Shown: piece by piece, positions 13,654-21,557 of the stretch
Layout of the letters: every line of letters starts with the position of its first letter
How positions within the stretch are numbered: the first letter of the stretch is position 1
From: UBA2336 sp046294915
Lineage (GTDB): Bacteria; Bacteroidota; Bacteroidia; Cytophagales; Cyclobacteriaceae
NCBI GenBank assembly: GCA_046294915.1
Contig: JBKBOE010000050.1
Span: 1 to 21,557, forward strand
DNA length: 21,557 bases
Reading direction: 5' to 3'
The notes under the pieces: generated by a model
The model's input: the letters and a program-made list of their open reading frames with translations, nothing else
Database searches by the model: none
What the model was told of the DNA's origin: nothing
Position numbers and translations under genes: made by a program

Positions 13654-16200
13654 TTACTCTGCCGGACTAAAATTCGGCACGGTAGTAACCGGCCCAAAGA
13701 ACAGGGCATTTAAAAACATTTTATTTGTTCCATACCAGGTCCCTCTGAAATTCGGATTATCCGAGAACATAATAATCCGCCCCTGGCCTTCTCCGCTCAG
13801 CAGGATGGCCGCTGAGTTGGCTACTTTAGGCGCAGTGGCTTTGTGCAGGTAACCGCCAATTAAGGGGTTGGCTTTGTATTTTGCTACGGTGGTGTACGGG
13901 TTTTTGCTGGGTTGTAAAAAAGTTAACCCATTCCGGTAAACCGAAACGTTCCTTTCGGTATAGCCAAATCCAATCGGGTTGGTAATGTCCAGGTCAACCT
14001 GGAAGATGGACCCTCCGATGTTGCGGGCACCTTCCTTGCTGGCGGCATCTTCATAGTTTACACGGGGTTTGTTCTTAACCGTATCGGCAGGTACTAGTTT
14101 TTCTTTGGTCAAGCCCTGTTTGATAGCCCATTCGCTGGCCGTTTTAAAGGTAATGAGGGTGCCCCCGTTTTGGATCCAGGTTTTTAGTCTGTCAACTGTG
14201 GGTTTATCCAGCGTATACGTGCCGCTAACCATTACCAGCACGTTGTAATTAGCCCAGTTTACCCTACCGATGTTAGAAACGTCAATTTTGGTAATTGGCA
14301 TGCCGATGCGCTGGTCGAGCAGATGCCATACCTCTCCGGCCTCATAGCCGGAAACTCCGTTGCCAACCAACAGGGCTGCGTTAATTTTTTTTAGTGGAAC
14401 AGCAAAACCTGAACCTAAATCAATGCCTTTGATATTGTAACCGGTTTCAACGGCATACACATCGGTTGCGCAGGCTGTGCTTACTTTTTTAATTTGCTCG
14501 TAAAGTTTTTCGGCTTCGAGCGTTTGCTGTTGTACCGGAATGATGAGTGTACCTGCCCTGAAATTCTTCTCCTTTCCGTTGATGCGCGCACTAAACGATT
14601 TGAATGCTGTTTTTACAATAACCTGCTCCTGTTGTAATTGATAGATGACCTTATGCGCGAAATAGTCGGTTTGTTCAATCAGGTAGGCGTAATTACTGCG
14701 AACAACCGGAACTGCGGTTTTTGTTAAATCGGTTGTGATTCGGTCGCCCTTGCTTACAGGCCCGCGGATCTCGGAATGGGGCATATTAAAGGCGTGCACC
14801 AGCGACCAGGTGGAGGCATCGTAAAAAATACTGTCGGTGTAGGTAATGTCTTTTTCAAAAGCCGAGCGTACCATAATGTAGTTGGGCTGTTCGGTGGGCA
14901 CTACAAACGCTTTTCCTTTTTCAAAGTTCTTGCCCCCTATGGCAATGTCGCGTGGCAGGTCGTACACTTCAATATCGTGCATGCGCAGCAGGTTAACGAA
15001 AGCATAGGTGCGGCTAAGGTCGCTGGCATCGCCAAACACATAGCCTTTAACCGGGTTGGCTTTAGCCTGACTGGCGGCTGTGCGGAAAAAGTTTAATCGC
15101 AGATTAATTAAGGTTTCGCGTTCGGCCAGGGAAGCGCGTATCGTTGCCATTGAAGCGGTAAACTGGTTGCGAATGGTAAAGGCAAAGGTGATGGGAACCG
15201 TTGTGGTTTCCTGCAAATGTCCGCGCGAACTGGCCTGCTCAAACAAAAACCCAGCACCGCCATAAAAATTTACATAACTGGATCCGTAGCCGGGATAGAG
15301 TTTGTCAAACGCTTCTTTGGTAAAATACTGTGAGCCGATGCCGTCCATGGCTTTGGCAAAGTATTCTCCGAATTTCGGGTAGAGAACATCATACAGCTGA
15401 GGAGGTACAATGGGGTTGTTGCTGCTGTTTTTGCCCGGATCGAAATAGAATGTGGAGTTGGTTCCCATTTCGTGGTGGTCGGTCATGACATAAGGGCGCC
15501 ACTGGTGAAAGAGTTTCAGGCGGTTGCGGCTTTCGGGGTGTACCCCCAGAAACCAATCGCGGTTAAGGTCAAACCAGTAATGATTGGTTCGCCCGCCCGG
15601 CCACACTTCGTTGTGTTCGCGGTCCACCGGGTCGCCAACCAAGGCAGATGCTTTATGCATATTGGCCCAGTGGCTGTGGCGGTCTCGGCCATCGGGATTG
15701 TACACGGGGTCGAGAAGAATGACCATATTCTTCAGCCAGCTCAGGGTTTCTTCATCTTCGCTTGCCGTAAGGTAATAAGCGGTGAGCATGGCGGCCTCGG
15801 TACTGGAGGGTTCGTTGCCGTGCACATTGTAGCCAAGCAGAATTACCAGGGGCACATCATTGTACTGACCGGAGGTATTGCGTTGCAGATGTTTCTGCCG
15901 GATGTCTTCCAGGTTGGCGTGATTTTCAGGTGAGGTAATAATGGCTGTGATTTGAGGCCGGTATTCATAGGTCTTGCCGATTTCCAGCAAGGTCATACGG
16001 TTGGAGAGGGCATCCAGGGTTTTAAAGTATTCCACCACCTTATCGTGCCGGGTGTGGTGGCTGCCGATGGCATAGCCCAGAAATTTTTCAGGTGTGGGTA
16101 TCTGGCTGTTGAACTGCTTCGCCTGTGGGTAGAAGTAAGCAGGTTGAGTGATACCATAAATCGAAATGCACGATAAGATTACACTAAAGAAAGTTTTCAT
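13654..16200 (-). CDS. Large secreted M14-family zinc carboxypeptidase
   Basis: This is an 848-residue exported metallopeptidase. Residues 1-19 form a signal peptide (MKTFFSVILSCISIYGITQP). The M14 domain covers about 30-400: the zinc-binding HGNE (His127, Glu130), NPDGR (168-172), FDLNRDW (Arg214), TDHHEMG (His242 or 243 as third zinc ligand), and the catalytic Glu321 in GFLFEQASSRG. All key residues are present, so it should be active on peptide or peptidoglycan-like substrates. The C-terminal half includes a region resembling a glutamine-amidotransferase-like or ThuA-like fold (VGNGVSGYEAGEVWHLLDQR to NGGTLITFKTASEWAI). The frame is open to 16257, but the ATG at 16200 gives the clean signal peptide. 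It lies 46 bases downstream of the M20 gene and is probably cotranscribed with it. Confidence 0.92.
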   Translation of the reverse strand: MKTFFSVILSCISIYGITQPAYFYPQAKQFNSQIPTPEKFLGYAIGSHHTRHDKVVEYFKTLDALSNRMTLLEIGKTYEYRPQITAIITSPENHANLEDIRQKHLQRNTSGQYNDVPLVILLGYNVHGNEPSSTEAAMLTAYYLTASEDEETLSWLKNMVILLDPVYNPDGRDRHSHWANMHKASALVGDPVDREHNEVWPGGRTNHYWFDLNRDWFLGVHPESRNRLKLFHQWRPYVMTDHHEMGTNSTFYFDPGKNSSNNPIVPPQLYDVLYPKFGEYFAKAMDGIGSQYFTKEAFDKLYPGYGSSYVNFYGGAGFLFEQASSRGHLQETTTVPITFAFTIRNQFTASMATIRASLAERETLINLRLNFFRTAASQAKANPVKGYVFGDASDLSRTYAFVNLLRMHDIEVYDLPRDIAIGGKNFEKGKAFVVPTEQPNYIMVRSAFEKDITYTDSIFYDASTWSLVHAFNMPHSEIRGPVSKGDRITTDLTKTAVPVVRSNYAYLIEQTDYFAHKVIYQLQQEQVIVKTAFKSFSARINGKEKNFRAGTLIIPVQQQTLEAEKLYEQIKKVSTACATDVYAVETGYNIKGIDLGSGFAVPLKKINAALLVGNGVSGYEAGEVWHLLDQRIGMPITKIDVSNIGRVNWANYNVLVMVSGTYTLDKPTVDRLKTWIQNGGTLITFKTASEWAIKQGLTKEKLVPADTVKNKPRVNYEDAASKEGARNIGGSIFQVDLDITNPIGFGYTERNVSVYRNGLTFLQPSKNPYTTVAKYKANPLIGGYLHKATAPKVANSAAILLSGEGQGRIIMFSDNPNFRGTWYGTNKMFLNALFFGPVTTVPNFSPAE

Positions 16201-16246
16201 CGGAAGGTAATTGAGGTGTTTAAAATTTAATGTCAATAAGAACAGC

Positions 16247-17680
16247 CTACTTACCAATGGGTGGAGGCCCCGGAGGGATTAAGCCGCTATATTCATGATT
16301 GCCTTTGCGCTGTTTGAACTCGGCTTTTACCGCTTCCACTTTTTTAGGGTCTTCAAATAAATCCACCATGGTTAACGCCAGAGTTTTTGACGCATGCAGC
16401 ATGCCCTTATGGCCGATGGACATACCCCCGCAGGCAACCACGGCCCAGGAGTGCCAGGGTGTTCCGATCGGTGCAGTTGCGGCACTTAACCGGATGGTTG
16501 GTACCACCCAACTCACATCACCCACATCGGTGCTGCCGCCCCCGGCATTCGGGTCTGTTGCTTCCAGAGGTTCCACTTTACTGTGCAGCCCAACCTGCGG
16601 TTTGCCGGTAGCTTCCTGAATTTTTTTTGCAAAGGCAACCTCGGTATCGTTGTAGGTAATTGGGCCAAGGTATTCGAGGTTTTTCTGGATCAGCTCTGCC
16701 CCGGTTCGGTTAACGAGCACTTCGTAGATACCCGAAACCAGGCTGATTTTATAATCTACATTAGCCATGATAGCCGCGCCTTCGGCCATTTTCATTACAC
16801 GCTGGTACACTTCGTTCATCGTTTCGCGTTTGGTGTCGCGCACGCGTACCCAAACCCTTGCATAGTCGGGTACAACGTTTACCACCTGGCCGCCATCCTG
16901 AATGTGGTAGTGGATGCGTGTGCTTGGCCGGATGTGTTCGCGGTAGTAATTTATCCCTGTCGTATACAGTTCAAGTGCATCCGATGCGCTCCTTCCATTC
17001 CACGGATCGGCTGACGCATGTGCTGCCTGCCCGTTAAACTCCACGATGAAATCCACTAATGCCAACCCGGTTTGTACGGCTGCCTTGGTTTCTGCGCCCG
17101 GGTGCCAATCCAAAACCACATCAACACCGTTAAACAATCCCGCGCGGATCATCCACAGCTTGCCAAAAAATTTTTCTTCAGCCGGTGTTCCGAAGAATTT
17201 GATGGTACCTTTCAGTTTACCTTGCTCAATAAGTTGCTTCACGGCTACTGCAGCACCCAGGCTGGCCGTACCAAAAAGGTTGTGCCCGCAGCCATGCCCC
17301 GGCTTTCCTTCTTCCAGCGGATCTTTGACGGGAACGGCTTTTTGAGAAAGACCCGGCAAGGCATCAAACTCGCCTAATATGCCAATAACCGGCTTGCCGC
17401 TGCCATACGTGGCAACAAAAGCCGTTGGAATGTCTGCAACACCACGCTCAACGGTAAAGCCGTTGGCTTCAGCATAATCGGCCAGCAGTTTCGCTGATTG
17501 ATTTTCCTGAAAGGCAGTTTCGGCATATGCCCAGATTTTGTTGCTGGTTTCAATCATGGCAGGTGCCTGGCTGTCAACCGATTGGGTAACTGCCTTTTTG
17601 TTGGGCGATACTTTTTGTGCCTGCGCATGCGTGGAGAAATTAAACAGGATTATAAACAAGGTGTAAAGAATGGGGCGCAT
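16247..17680 (-). CDS. Secreted M20-family amidohydrolase (AbgB-like)
   Basis: This 477-residue metal-dependent amidohydrolase carries an N-terminal signal peptide (about 1-21, MRPILYTLFIILFNFSTHAQ). Metal and active-site motifs: GEFDALPG (Glu104, Asp106), PGHGCGHNLFG (His129, Cys131, His133), PAEEKFFGK (Glu168-Glu169), LDWHPG (His193), the dimerisation-domain AAHASADPWNGRSA, and GTPWHSWAV near the C-terminus. The GHGCGHN pattern with Cys is typical for the AbgB/carboxypeptidase Ss1/HipO type, which cleaves N-acyl amino acids and aminobenzoyl-glutamate-like amides; the exact substrate is not deducible. The tail ends in a Pro-rich PPGPPPIGK. It is the first gene of a unit with the M14 peptidase and divergent from the TonB receptor gene (153-base gap). 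Confidence 0.92.
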   Translation of the reverse strand: MRPILYTLFIILFNFSTHAQAQKVSPNKKAVTQSVDSQAPAMIETSNKIWAYAETAFQENQSAKLLADYAEANGFTVERGVADIPTAFVATYGSGKPVIGILGEFDALPGLSQKAVPVKDPLEEGKPGHGCGHNLFGTASLGAAVAVKQLIEQGKLKGTIKFFGTPAEEKFFGKLWMIRAGLFNGVDVVLDWHPGAETKAAVQTGLALVDFIVEFNGQAAHASADPWNGRSASDALELYTTGINYYREHIRPSTRIHYHIQDGGQVVNVVPDYARVWVRVRDTKRETMNEVYQRVMKMAEGAAIMANVDYKISLVSGIYEVLVNRTGAELIQKNLEYLGPITYNDTEVAFAKKIQEATGKPQVGLHSKVEPLEATDPNAGGGSTDVGDVSWVVPTIRLSAATAPIGTPWHSWAVVACGGMSIGHKGMLHASKTLALTMVDLFEDPKKVEAVKAEFKQRKGNHEYSGLIPPGPPPIGK

Positions 17681-17786
17681 GGTAATTTTGGTTGGTTATG
17701 AAATTCCTTTTGGTTTTCCTATTTAAAGATTTTTAAGCAATTGCGGGAGAACAATTTTTTGAAAGCCGAGTTTTTCTTGATGGGAA

Positions 17787-17817
17787 TTTGAACGCCACGG
17801 TAATGTTTACTGTTTCG
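17787..17817 (+). promoter_or_regulatory. Weak candidate promoter for the TonB receptor gene
   Basis: TTTG (17787-17790) is followed after 17 bases by TACTGTTTCG (17808-17817), a loose match to TAnnTTTG. Its position 17 bases before the ATG would give a very short leader. Support is limited to this partial motif. Confidence 0.3.
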
Positions 17818-17833
17818 TAACGACAAATCGGCC

Positions 17834-20215
17834 ATGATTAAAGGTATTTTGACTGGGTTTGCTGTAATGTTGTGGCTTTACGGTTTTGCTCAGGATAAGG
17901 CAACACTGAGCGGCTATGTTCGCGATGCCTCCAATGGAGAGGCCCTGATCGGGGCCAGCGTTTATGTGCGCAGCATAAATGCAGGTGCGGTGACCAACGT
18001 CTATGGGTTCTATTCACTTACTGTACCTGCCGGTTCGTATGATGTGGAGTTTTCGTACGTAGGGTACGCCCGAACCGAGCGTGCTGTTTCACTTTTGCAA
18101 AATCAGCGGTTGGATGTAGAATTGGTTTCGGAACGGCAGCAATTGCAGGATGTGGTCGTAACAGCTACATCAGACCAGACCCCGGTGAAAACCGTGGAGA
18201 TGAGTGTGAACAAGGTGGATATGAACACCATCGCCCGCATGCCAGCGTTTTTAGGTGAAGTAGATGTAATCCGGAGTATCCAGCAATTGCCCGGGGTGGC
18301 TACCGTTGGCGAGGGCGCTGCCGGATTTAATGTGCGCGGAGGGAATGTGGGTCAGAATTTAATTCTCCTGGATGAAGCTTCAGTTTACAACGCATCGCAC
18401 ATGCTGGGGTTCTTCTCTGTTTTTAATCCCGATGCGGTTAAAGATGTACAACTTTACAAGGGAGCAATTCCTGTACAGTTTGGAGGCAGAATATCTTCTT
18501 TACTGGACGTTCGGATGAAAGAAGGCAATGTAAAAGAATTTGAAGCAAACGGTGGTGTTGGAACAATATTCAGCCGGCTGGCGGTGGAAGGGCCGATGCT
18601 TAATAACCGGGGTTCGTTTATCGTGGCGGGCAGGCGCTCGTACATCGACATCCTGGCCAGGCCTTTTGTGGATGTACTTCGCGATGGTGCCCGTCTGAAC
18701 TTTTACGATGTTACCGGCAAACTCAACTACAATATCAACGATCGAAACCGTGTGTTCCTGTCGGGGTACTCAGGCCGCGACATCTTTTTCTTTGATAAGC
18801 AGCAGGGTTTTTCATGGGGAAACAATACAGCTACCCTTCGATGGAATTCAATTATCAACGACCGCCTTTTTGCCAACTTTTCAGGCATCTACAGCAAGTA
18901 CGATTACAACCTCCAATTTGGAGAAGATGACAGGGATTACTTTAAGTGGCAATCGTCTATAACTAACTACACCGTTAAGCCGGGCTTCAGTTATTTCATC
19001 AACGCCAACAATGAAATAGCCTTTGGCGGAGAAGCCAACTACTATGCGTTTGAACCGGCAAATGCAAAGGGGGCCTCCAACGGTGAGGAAGTGAATATCA
19101 GCCTGGCAAAGAAGTACAACCTGGAGGCTGCCGTTTATCTCGGCAACAACCTGCGCATTACGGACCGGTTGTCGGTTGAGTATGGTTTGCGGTATTCCCA
19201 TTTCTGGGGATTTGGTCCCGGTTCACAATACCGGTATAACGATACTGTGCCCGGTGTGCGCAGAACCCCGGTTGAAGAGATTGCATACCGCAAAGGAGAA
19301 GTAATGGCCACTTATGGAAATCTGGAACCGCGCTTTGCACTGAATTATCAACTGAATCCGGTAAGTTCCATCAAAGCAAGCTACATGCGGCTGGCGCAAT
19401 ACCTCCACTTAATTTCAAACACAACGGCATCAAATCCATTGGATGTATGGACGCCAACATCAAACAATATTAAACCCGAAGTAGGCCAGCAGGCAGCACT
19501 GGGGTATTTCCGTATGCTTGGCAGGGAGAATGCGTATGAGTTTTCGATGGAAACCTATTTCCGCACCGCTGCCAACCAGATTGATTATATTGATGGGGCC
19601 GACCTGCTCATAAACGAATTCCTTGAAGGTGATTTGCTTTCAGGGAAAGGCCGCGCGTATGGACTTGAGTTATTCCTGCAAAAAAAGAAGGGCCGCTTAA
19701 CCGGTTGGTTTGCCTACACGCTCAGCCGCAGTGAACTAAAGGTTGAAGGAATTAATAAAGGCAATTGGTACCCGGCACGTTTCGACCAGACGCACAACCT
19801 GAAGGTTACAGGCTTCTATGAGTTGAACAAGCGCTGGTCAGTTTCGGCTAATTTTACACTGCTATCGGGCACACCTACTACGTTTCCCACATCCCGATAT
19901 GTAATTCAGAATATTCTGATTCCATACAATGCAGCTGAAACCCGGAATAATGTGCGCATCCCGGTATTTCACCGGTTGGATATTTCAGCCCGGCTGGAAG
20001 GCAGAGAGGTTAAGCGCAATGGCAAGGCCAGGAAGAATACCGACTACTGGGTATTTGGGTTGTACAATGTATATGCGCGCAAAAATCCGTTCTCTATTTA
20101 TTTTTCGCAGGAAGACGCACGTTACCCCGCAGGCACACCCATACCGAGCCAGGCCCGGCAGTTATCGGTAATCGGTACGGTTATCCCTGCAATATCCTAC
20201 AACTTTCATTTTTAG
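17834..20215 (+). CDS. TonB-dependent outer-membrane receptor with carboxypeptidase-like regulatory domain
   Basis: This 793-residue outer-membrane transporter has a signal peptide (about 1-19, ending YGFAQ). A CarboxypepD_reg-like beta-sandwich follows (about 23-97: LSGYVRDASNGEALIGASVY, VTNVYGFYSLTVPAG, VEFSYVGYARTE). The plug domain covers about 105-230 (LQDVVVTAT, IQQLPGVATVGEGAAGFNVR, QFGGRISSLLDVRMKEG). The rest is the beta-barrel, ending in FHF, an aromatic C-terminus typical of barrel insertion. It is shorter than SusC proteins (about 1000 residues) and has no SusD next to it. Instead a DUF4249 lipoprotein starts 4 bases downstream, the usual partner of this receptor group. The substrate is unknown; the neighbouring peptidases suggest peptides, as inference only. 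Confidence 0.95.
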   Translation: MIKGILTGFAVMLWLYGFAQDKATLSGYVRDASNGEALIGASVYVRSINAGAVTNVYGFYSLTVPAGSYDVEFSYVGYARTERAVSLLQNQRLDVELVSERQQLQDVVVTATSDQTPVKTVEMSVNKVDMNTIARMPAFLGEVDVIRSIQQLPGVATVGEGAAGFNVRGGNVGQNLILLDEASVYNASHMLGFFSVFNPDAVKDVQLYKGAIPVQFGGRISSLLDVRMKEGNVKEFEANGGVGTIFSRLAVEGPMLNNRGSFIVAGRRSYIDILARPFVDVLRDGARLNFYDVTGKLNYNINDRNRVFLSGYSGRDIFFFDKQQGFSWGNNTATLRWNSIINDRLFANFSGIYSKYDYNLQFGEDDRDYFKWQSSITNYTVKPGFSYFINANNEIAFGGEANYYAFEPANAKGASNGEEVNISLAKKYNLEAAVYLGNNLRITDRLSVEYGLRYSHFWGFGPGSQYRYNDTVPGVRRTPVEEIAYRKGEVMATYGNLEPRFALNYQLNPVSSIKASYMRLAQYLHLISNTTASNPLDVWTPTSNNIKPEVGQQAALGYFRMLGRENAYEFSMETYFRTAANQIDYIDGADLLINEFLEGDLLSGKGRAYGLELFLQKKKGRLTGWFAYTLSRSELKVEGINKGNWYPARFDQTHNLKVTGFYELNKRWSVSANFTLLSGTPTTFPTSRYVIQNILIPYNAAETRNNVRIPVFHRLDISARLEGREVKRNGKARKNTDYWVFGLYNVYARKNPFSIYFSQEDARYPAGTPIPSQARQLSVIGTVIPAISYNFHF

Positions 20216-20219
20216 GAAT

Positions 20220-21164
20220 ATGAAGAAGCTAAGAAATACATTCAGCACAATCAGCATCCTGGCAGGTATGTGGACTATAGTAGCCTGCGATGTTGAAATT
20301 TTTCCAACTCTTCCGGATGCAGAACCTGTACTGGTAGTAGATGCCTGGATTACTAACAAAGAGGAACCGCAGGTTGTGCGCCTCATGCGAACACAACCGT
20401 ACTTCGAAAACACGTTACCACCGGGTGTTACCGGTGCAACGGTGCAGATTGAAGGTAACGATGGGAGTACCTACACATTTACTGAAAGTCCGGATGAAGA
20501 TGGCGTGTACATCTGGACACCTCCACCAGGCGATCCCTTTGGCCAAACCGGTGTAACCTATACCTTGCGCGTAACCACCGGGGCAGAGGTGTTTGAAGCC
20601 ACTGCCCGCATGGGGCGTGTGCCACCTGTGGACAGCATAACTTTTCGTATTGAAAAAGGAAATGACCTGGTGGATGACCTCTACCTGGCCGAATTCTGGG
20701 CTGTTGACCCGCTTGAGCCTGGCGATACCTATTGGATCAAGGCCTTTAAAAATGGTACGCTGCTCAACAAGCCATCGGAAATATCCCTTGCGTATGATGC
20801 CGGGTTCAGCAGGGGTGGGAATTTCAGCGGCATCACCTTCATTGCACCTATCCGAAGGTCCATCAATCCGTTTGATGTGGATGCAGACAATCGCCTGCTG
20901 TCACCCTATGTGATAGGCGATTCGGTGCACGTGGAAATTCATTCCCTCACGGAAGCTTCTTTTGATTTTCTCAACCAGGTAATTATCCAAACCGATCGGC
21001 CAGGAGGATTTTCTGAATTATTCTCTACACCATTGGCCAATGTTTCGAGTAACCTTGTTAACAGCAGTCCGGGTAACCGCAAGGTGGTGGGATTTTTTAA
21101 TGTAGCTGCCGTTTCCGGATTAGGCCGCAGGTTCAATAGCCTGGATGAAGTGAGTAATAAGTAA
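20220..21164 (+). CDS. DUF4249 lipoprotein, partner of the TonB receptor
   Basis: This 314-residue protein has a lipoprotein signal (MKKLRNTFSTISILAGMWTI, then VAC with the lipidated Cys23). The mature N-terminus, FPTLPDAEPVLVVDAWITNK, followed by VVRLMRTQPYFENTLPPGVTG and ATVQIEGNDGSTYTF, matches the DUF4249 pattern of an N-terminal beta-sandwich. The C-terminal part contains DSVHVEIHSLTEASFDFLNQ and NVSSNLVNSSPGNRKVVGFF, a segment commonly seen in the family. Its molecular role is not established; it is found beside TonB receptors in Bacteroidota and probably sits on the outer membrane with them. It lies 4 bases after the receptor stop, so the two form an operon. Confidence 0.9.
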   Translation: MKKLRNTFSTISILAGMWTIVACDVEIFPTLPDAEPVLVVDAWITNKEEPQVVRLMRTQPYFENTLPPGVTGATVQIEGNDGSTYTFTESPDEDGVYIWTPPPGDPFGQTGVTYTLRVTTGAEVFEATARMGRVPPVDSITFRIEKGNDLVDDLYLAEFWAVDPLEPGDTYWIKAFKNGTLLNKPSEISLAYDAGFSRGGNFSGITFIAPIRRSINPFDVDADNRLLSPYVIGDSVHVEIHSLTEASFDFLNQVIIQTDRPGGFSELFSTPLANVSSNLVNSSPGNRKVVGFFNVAAVSGLGRRFNSLDEVSNK

Positions 21165-21544
21165 AATGGTTAACAGAAGGAAGCCTGATTATTCCACCAT
21201 CGGTTCAAGGTCTTCCAAAATGGCTACTTTAAGGCAGGTTAATTGTTGCTTCAAACCATTACCAGAAGGTAAAATTTTCGGGTCCGATCAGACAATAGTT
21301 GGTTGATATTGAAAAATCTGCCTGCAAAGATTAATGACTTAGGTAAAGGGAACCGTAATCAGGCCCCGACTTAGTTAACATGTAATCAATGTGTTGTCCA
21401 TATACTGCAGGTGGTTTGTTTCAATTCAATTTGGTTTCTTAATTTAGCCCGTTGTAGGCGGTCAGTTGTGGACCAGGCGGGGCGTATCATTCCGCTGTTC
21501 TTGCATTTTCAATCCTCCTACCGCACTCTTTAATAAACAAAACG
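21165..21544. other. Non-coding stretch of about 380 bases
   Basis: I see no convincing gene, tRNA, repeat or strong terminator hairpin here, and no obvious end signal for the preceding operon. A loose promoter-like pair, TTTG (21415-21418) and TAATTTAG (21440-21447, one mismatch to TAnnTTTG) with 21 bases between, lies about 100 bases before an ATG at 21545. That ATG (reading M-S-Y-L) may open the next plus-strand gene, but only four codons are visible, too few to call. Confidence 0.35.
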
Positions 21545-21557
21545 ATGTCATATTTAC

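Noticed and set aside
1..21557. Mobile elements, CRISPR arrays, tRNAs or horizontally acquired islands
   Set aside because: No transposase or integrase motifs, terminal repeats, regularly spaced repeats or tRNA cloverleaf were seen. The gene content is mostly housekeeping plus a common Bacteroidota accessory cluster.

Overview
The window looks like a chromosomal segment of a Bacteroidota bacterium, most likely of the Cytophagales type. Lines of evidence are a TonB-dependent receptor with a carboxypeptidase-like N-terminal domain paired with a DUF4249 lipoprotein, a small SRP RNA of the Bacteroidota form, a THX ribosomal protein, a Bacteroidota-style promoter (TTTG ... TATACTTG), and generally weak Shine-Dalgarno sequences. 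The assignment is an inference from gene content; no 16S gene or species marker is present. I see no insertion sequence, CRISPR array, tRNA or phage gene.

Left part (1-5250): the 3' part of a CCA-adding tRNA nucleotidyltransferase, then an ECF sigma factor overlapping a small single-pass membrane protein that is probably its anti-sigma factor. Convergent to them is a talC-ftsE pair on the minus strand. Upstream of talC lie the SRP RNA gene (minus strand) and a small unknown gene. A GNAT acetyltransferase follows, overlapping tail-to-tail with a conserved gene of unknown function.

Centre (5200-12995): a complete tryptophan pathway from chorismate, in the order trpE-G-D-C-F-B, then a DUF1684 lipoprotein gene, then trpA. 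Junctions from trpE to trpB use 4-base ATGA overlaps. The stretch between the ribosomal protein gene thx and trpE holds a full ribosome-mediated attenuator: a 19-codon leader peptide with four consecutive Trp codons, a pause hairpin, a 10-bp antiterminator and a perfect 14-bp GC-rich terminator followed by a U-run. No promoter motif is visible between thx and the leader, so the trp genes are probably transcribed from the thx promoter. A second possible switch is a 9-base complement to the trpE start codon located just before the terminator. The operon ends at a strong, probably bidirectional, terminator.

Right part (13100-21557): an hsp20 gene with a strong Shine-Dalgarno sequence and possible leader structure. 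Next is a minus-strand pair encoding a secreted M20 amidohydrolase and a large secreted M14 zinc carboxypeptidase. Divergent from these is a plus-strand TonB receptor/DUF4249 lipoprotein pair. The arrangement suggests, without proving, periplasmic or surface peptide breakdown next to an outer-membrane importer. The last 380 bases hold no convincing gene apart from a possible start codon at the very end.
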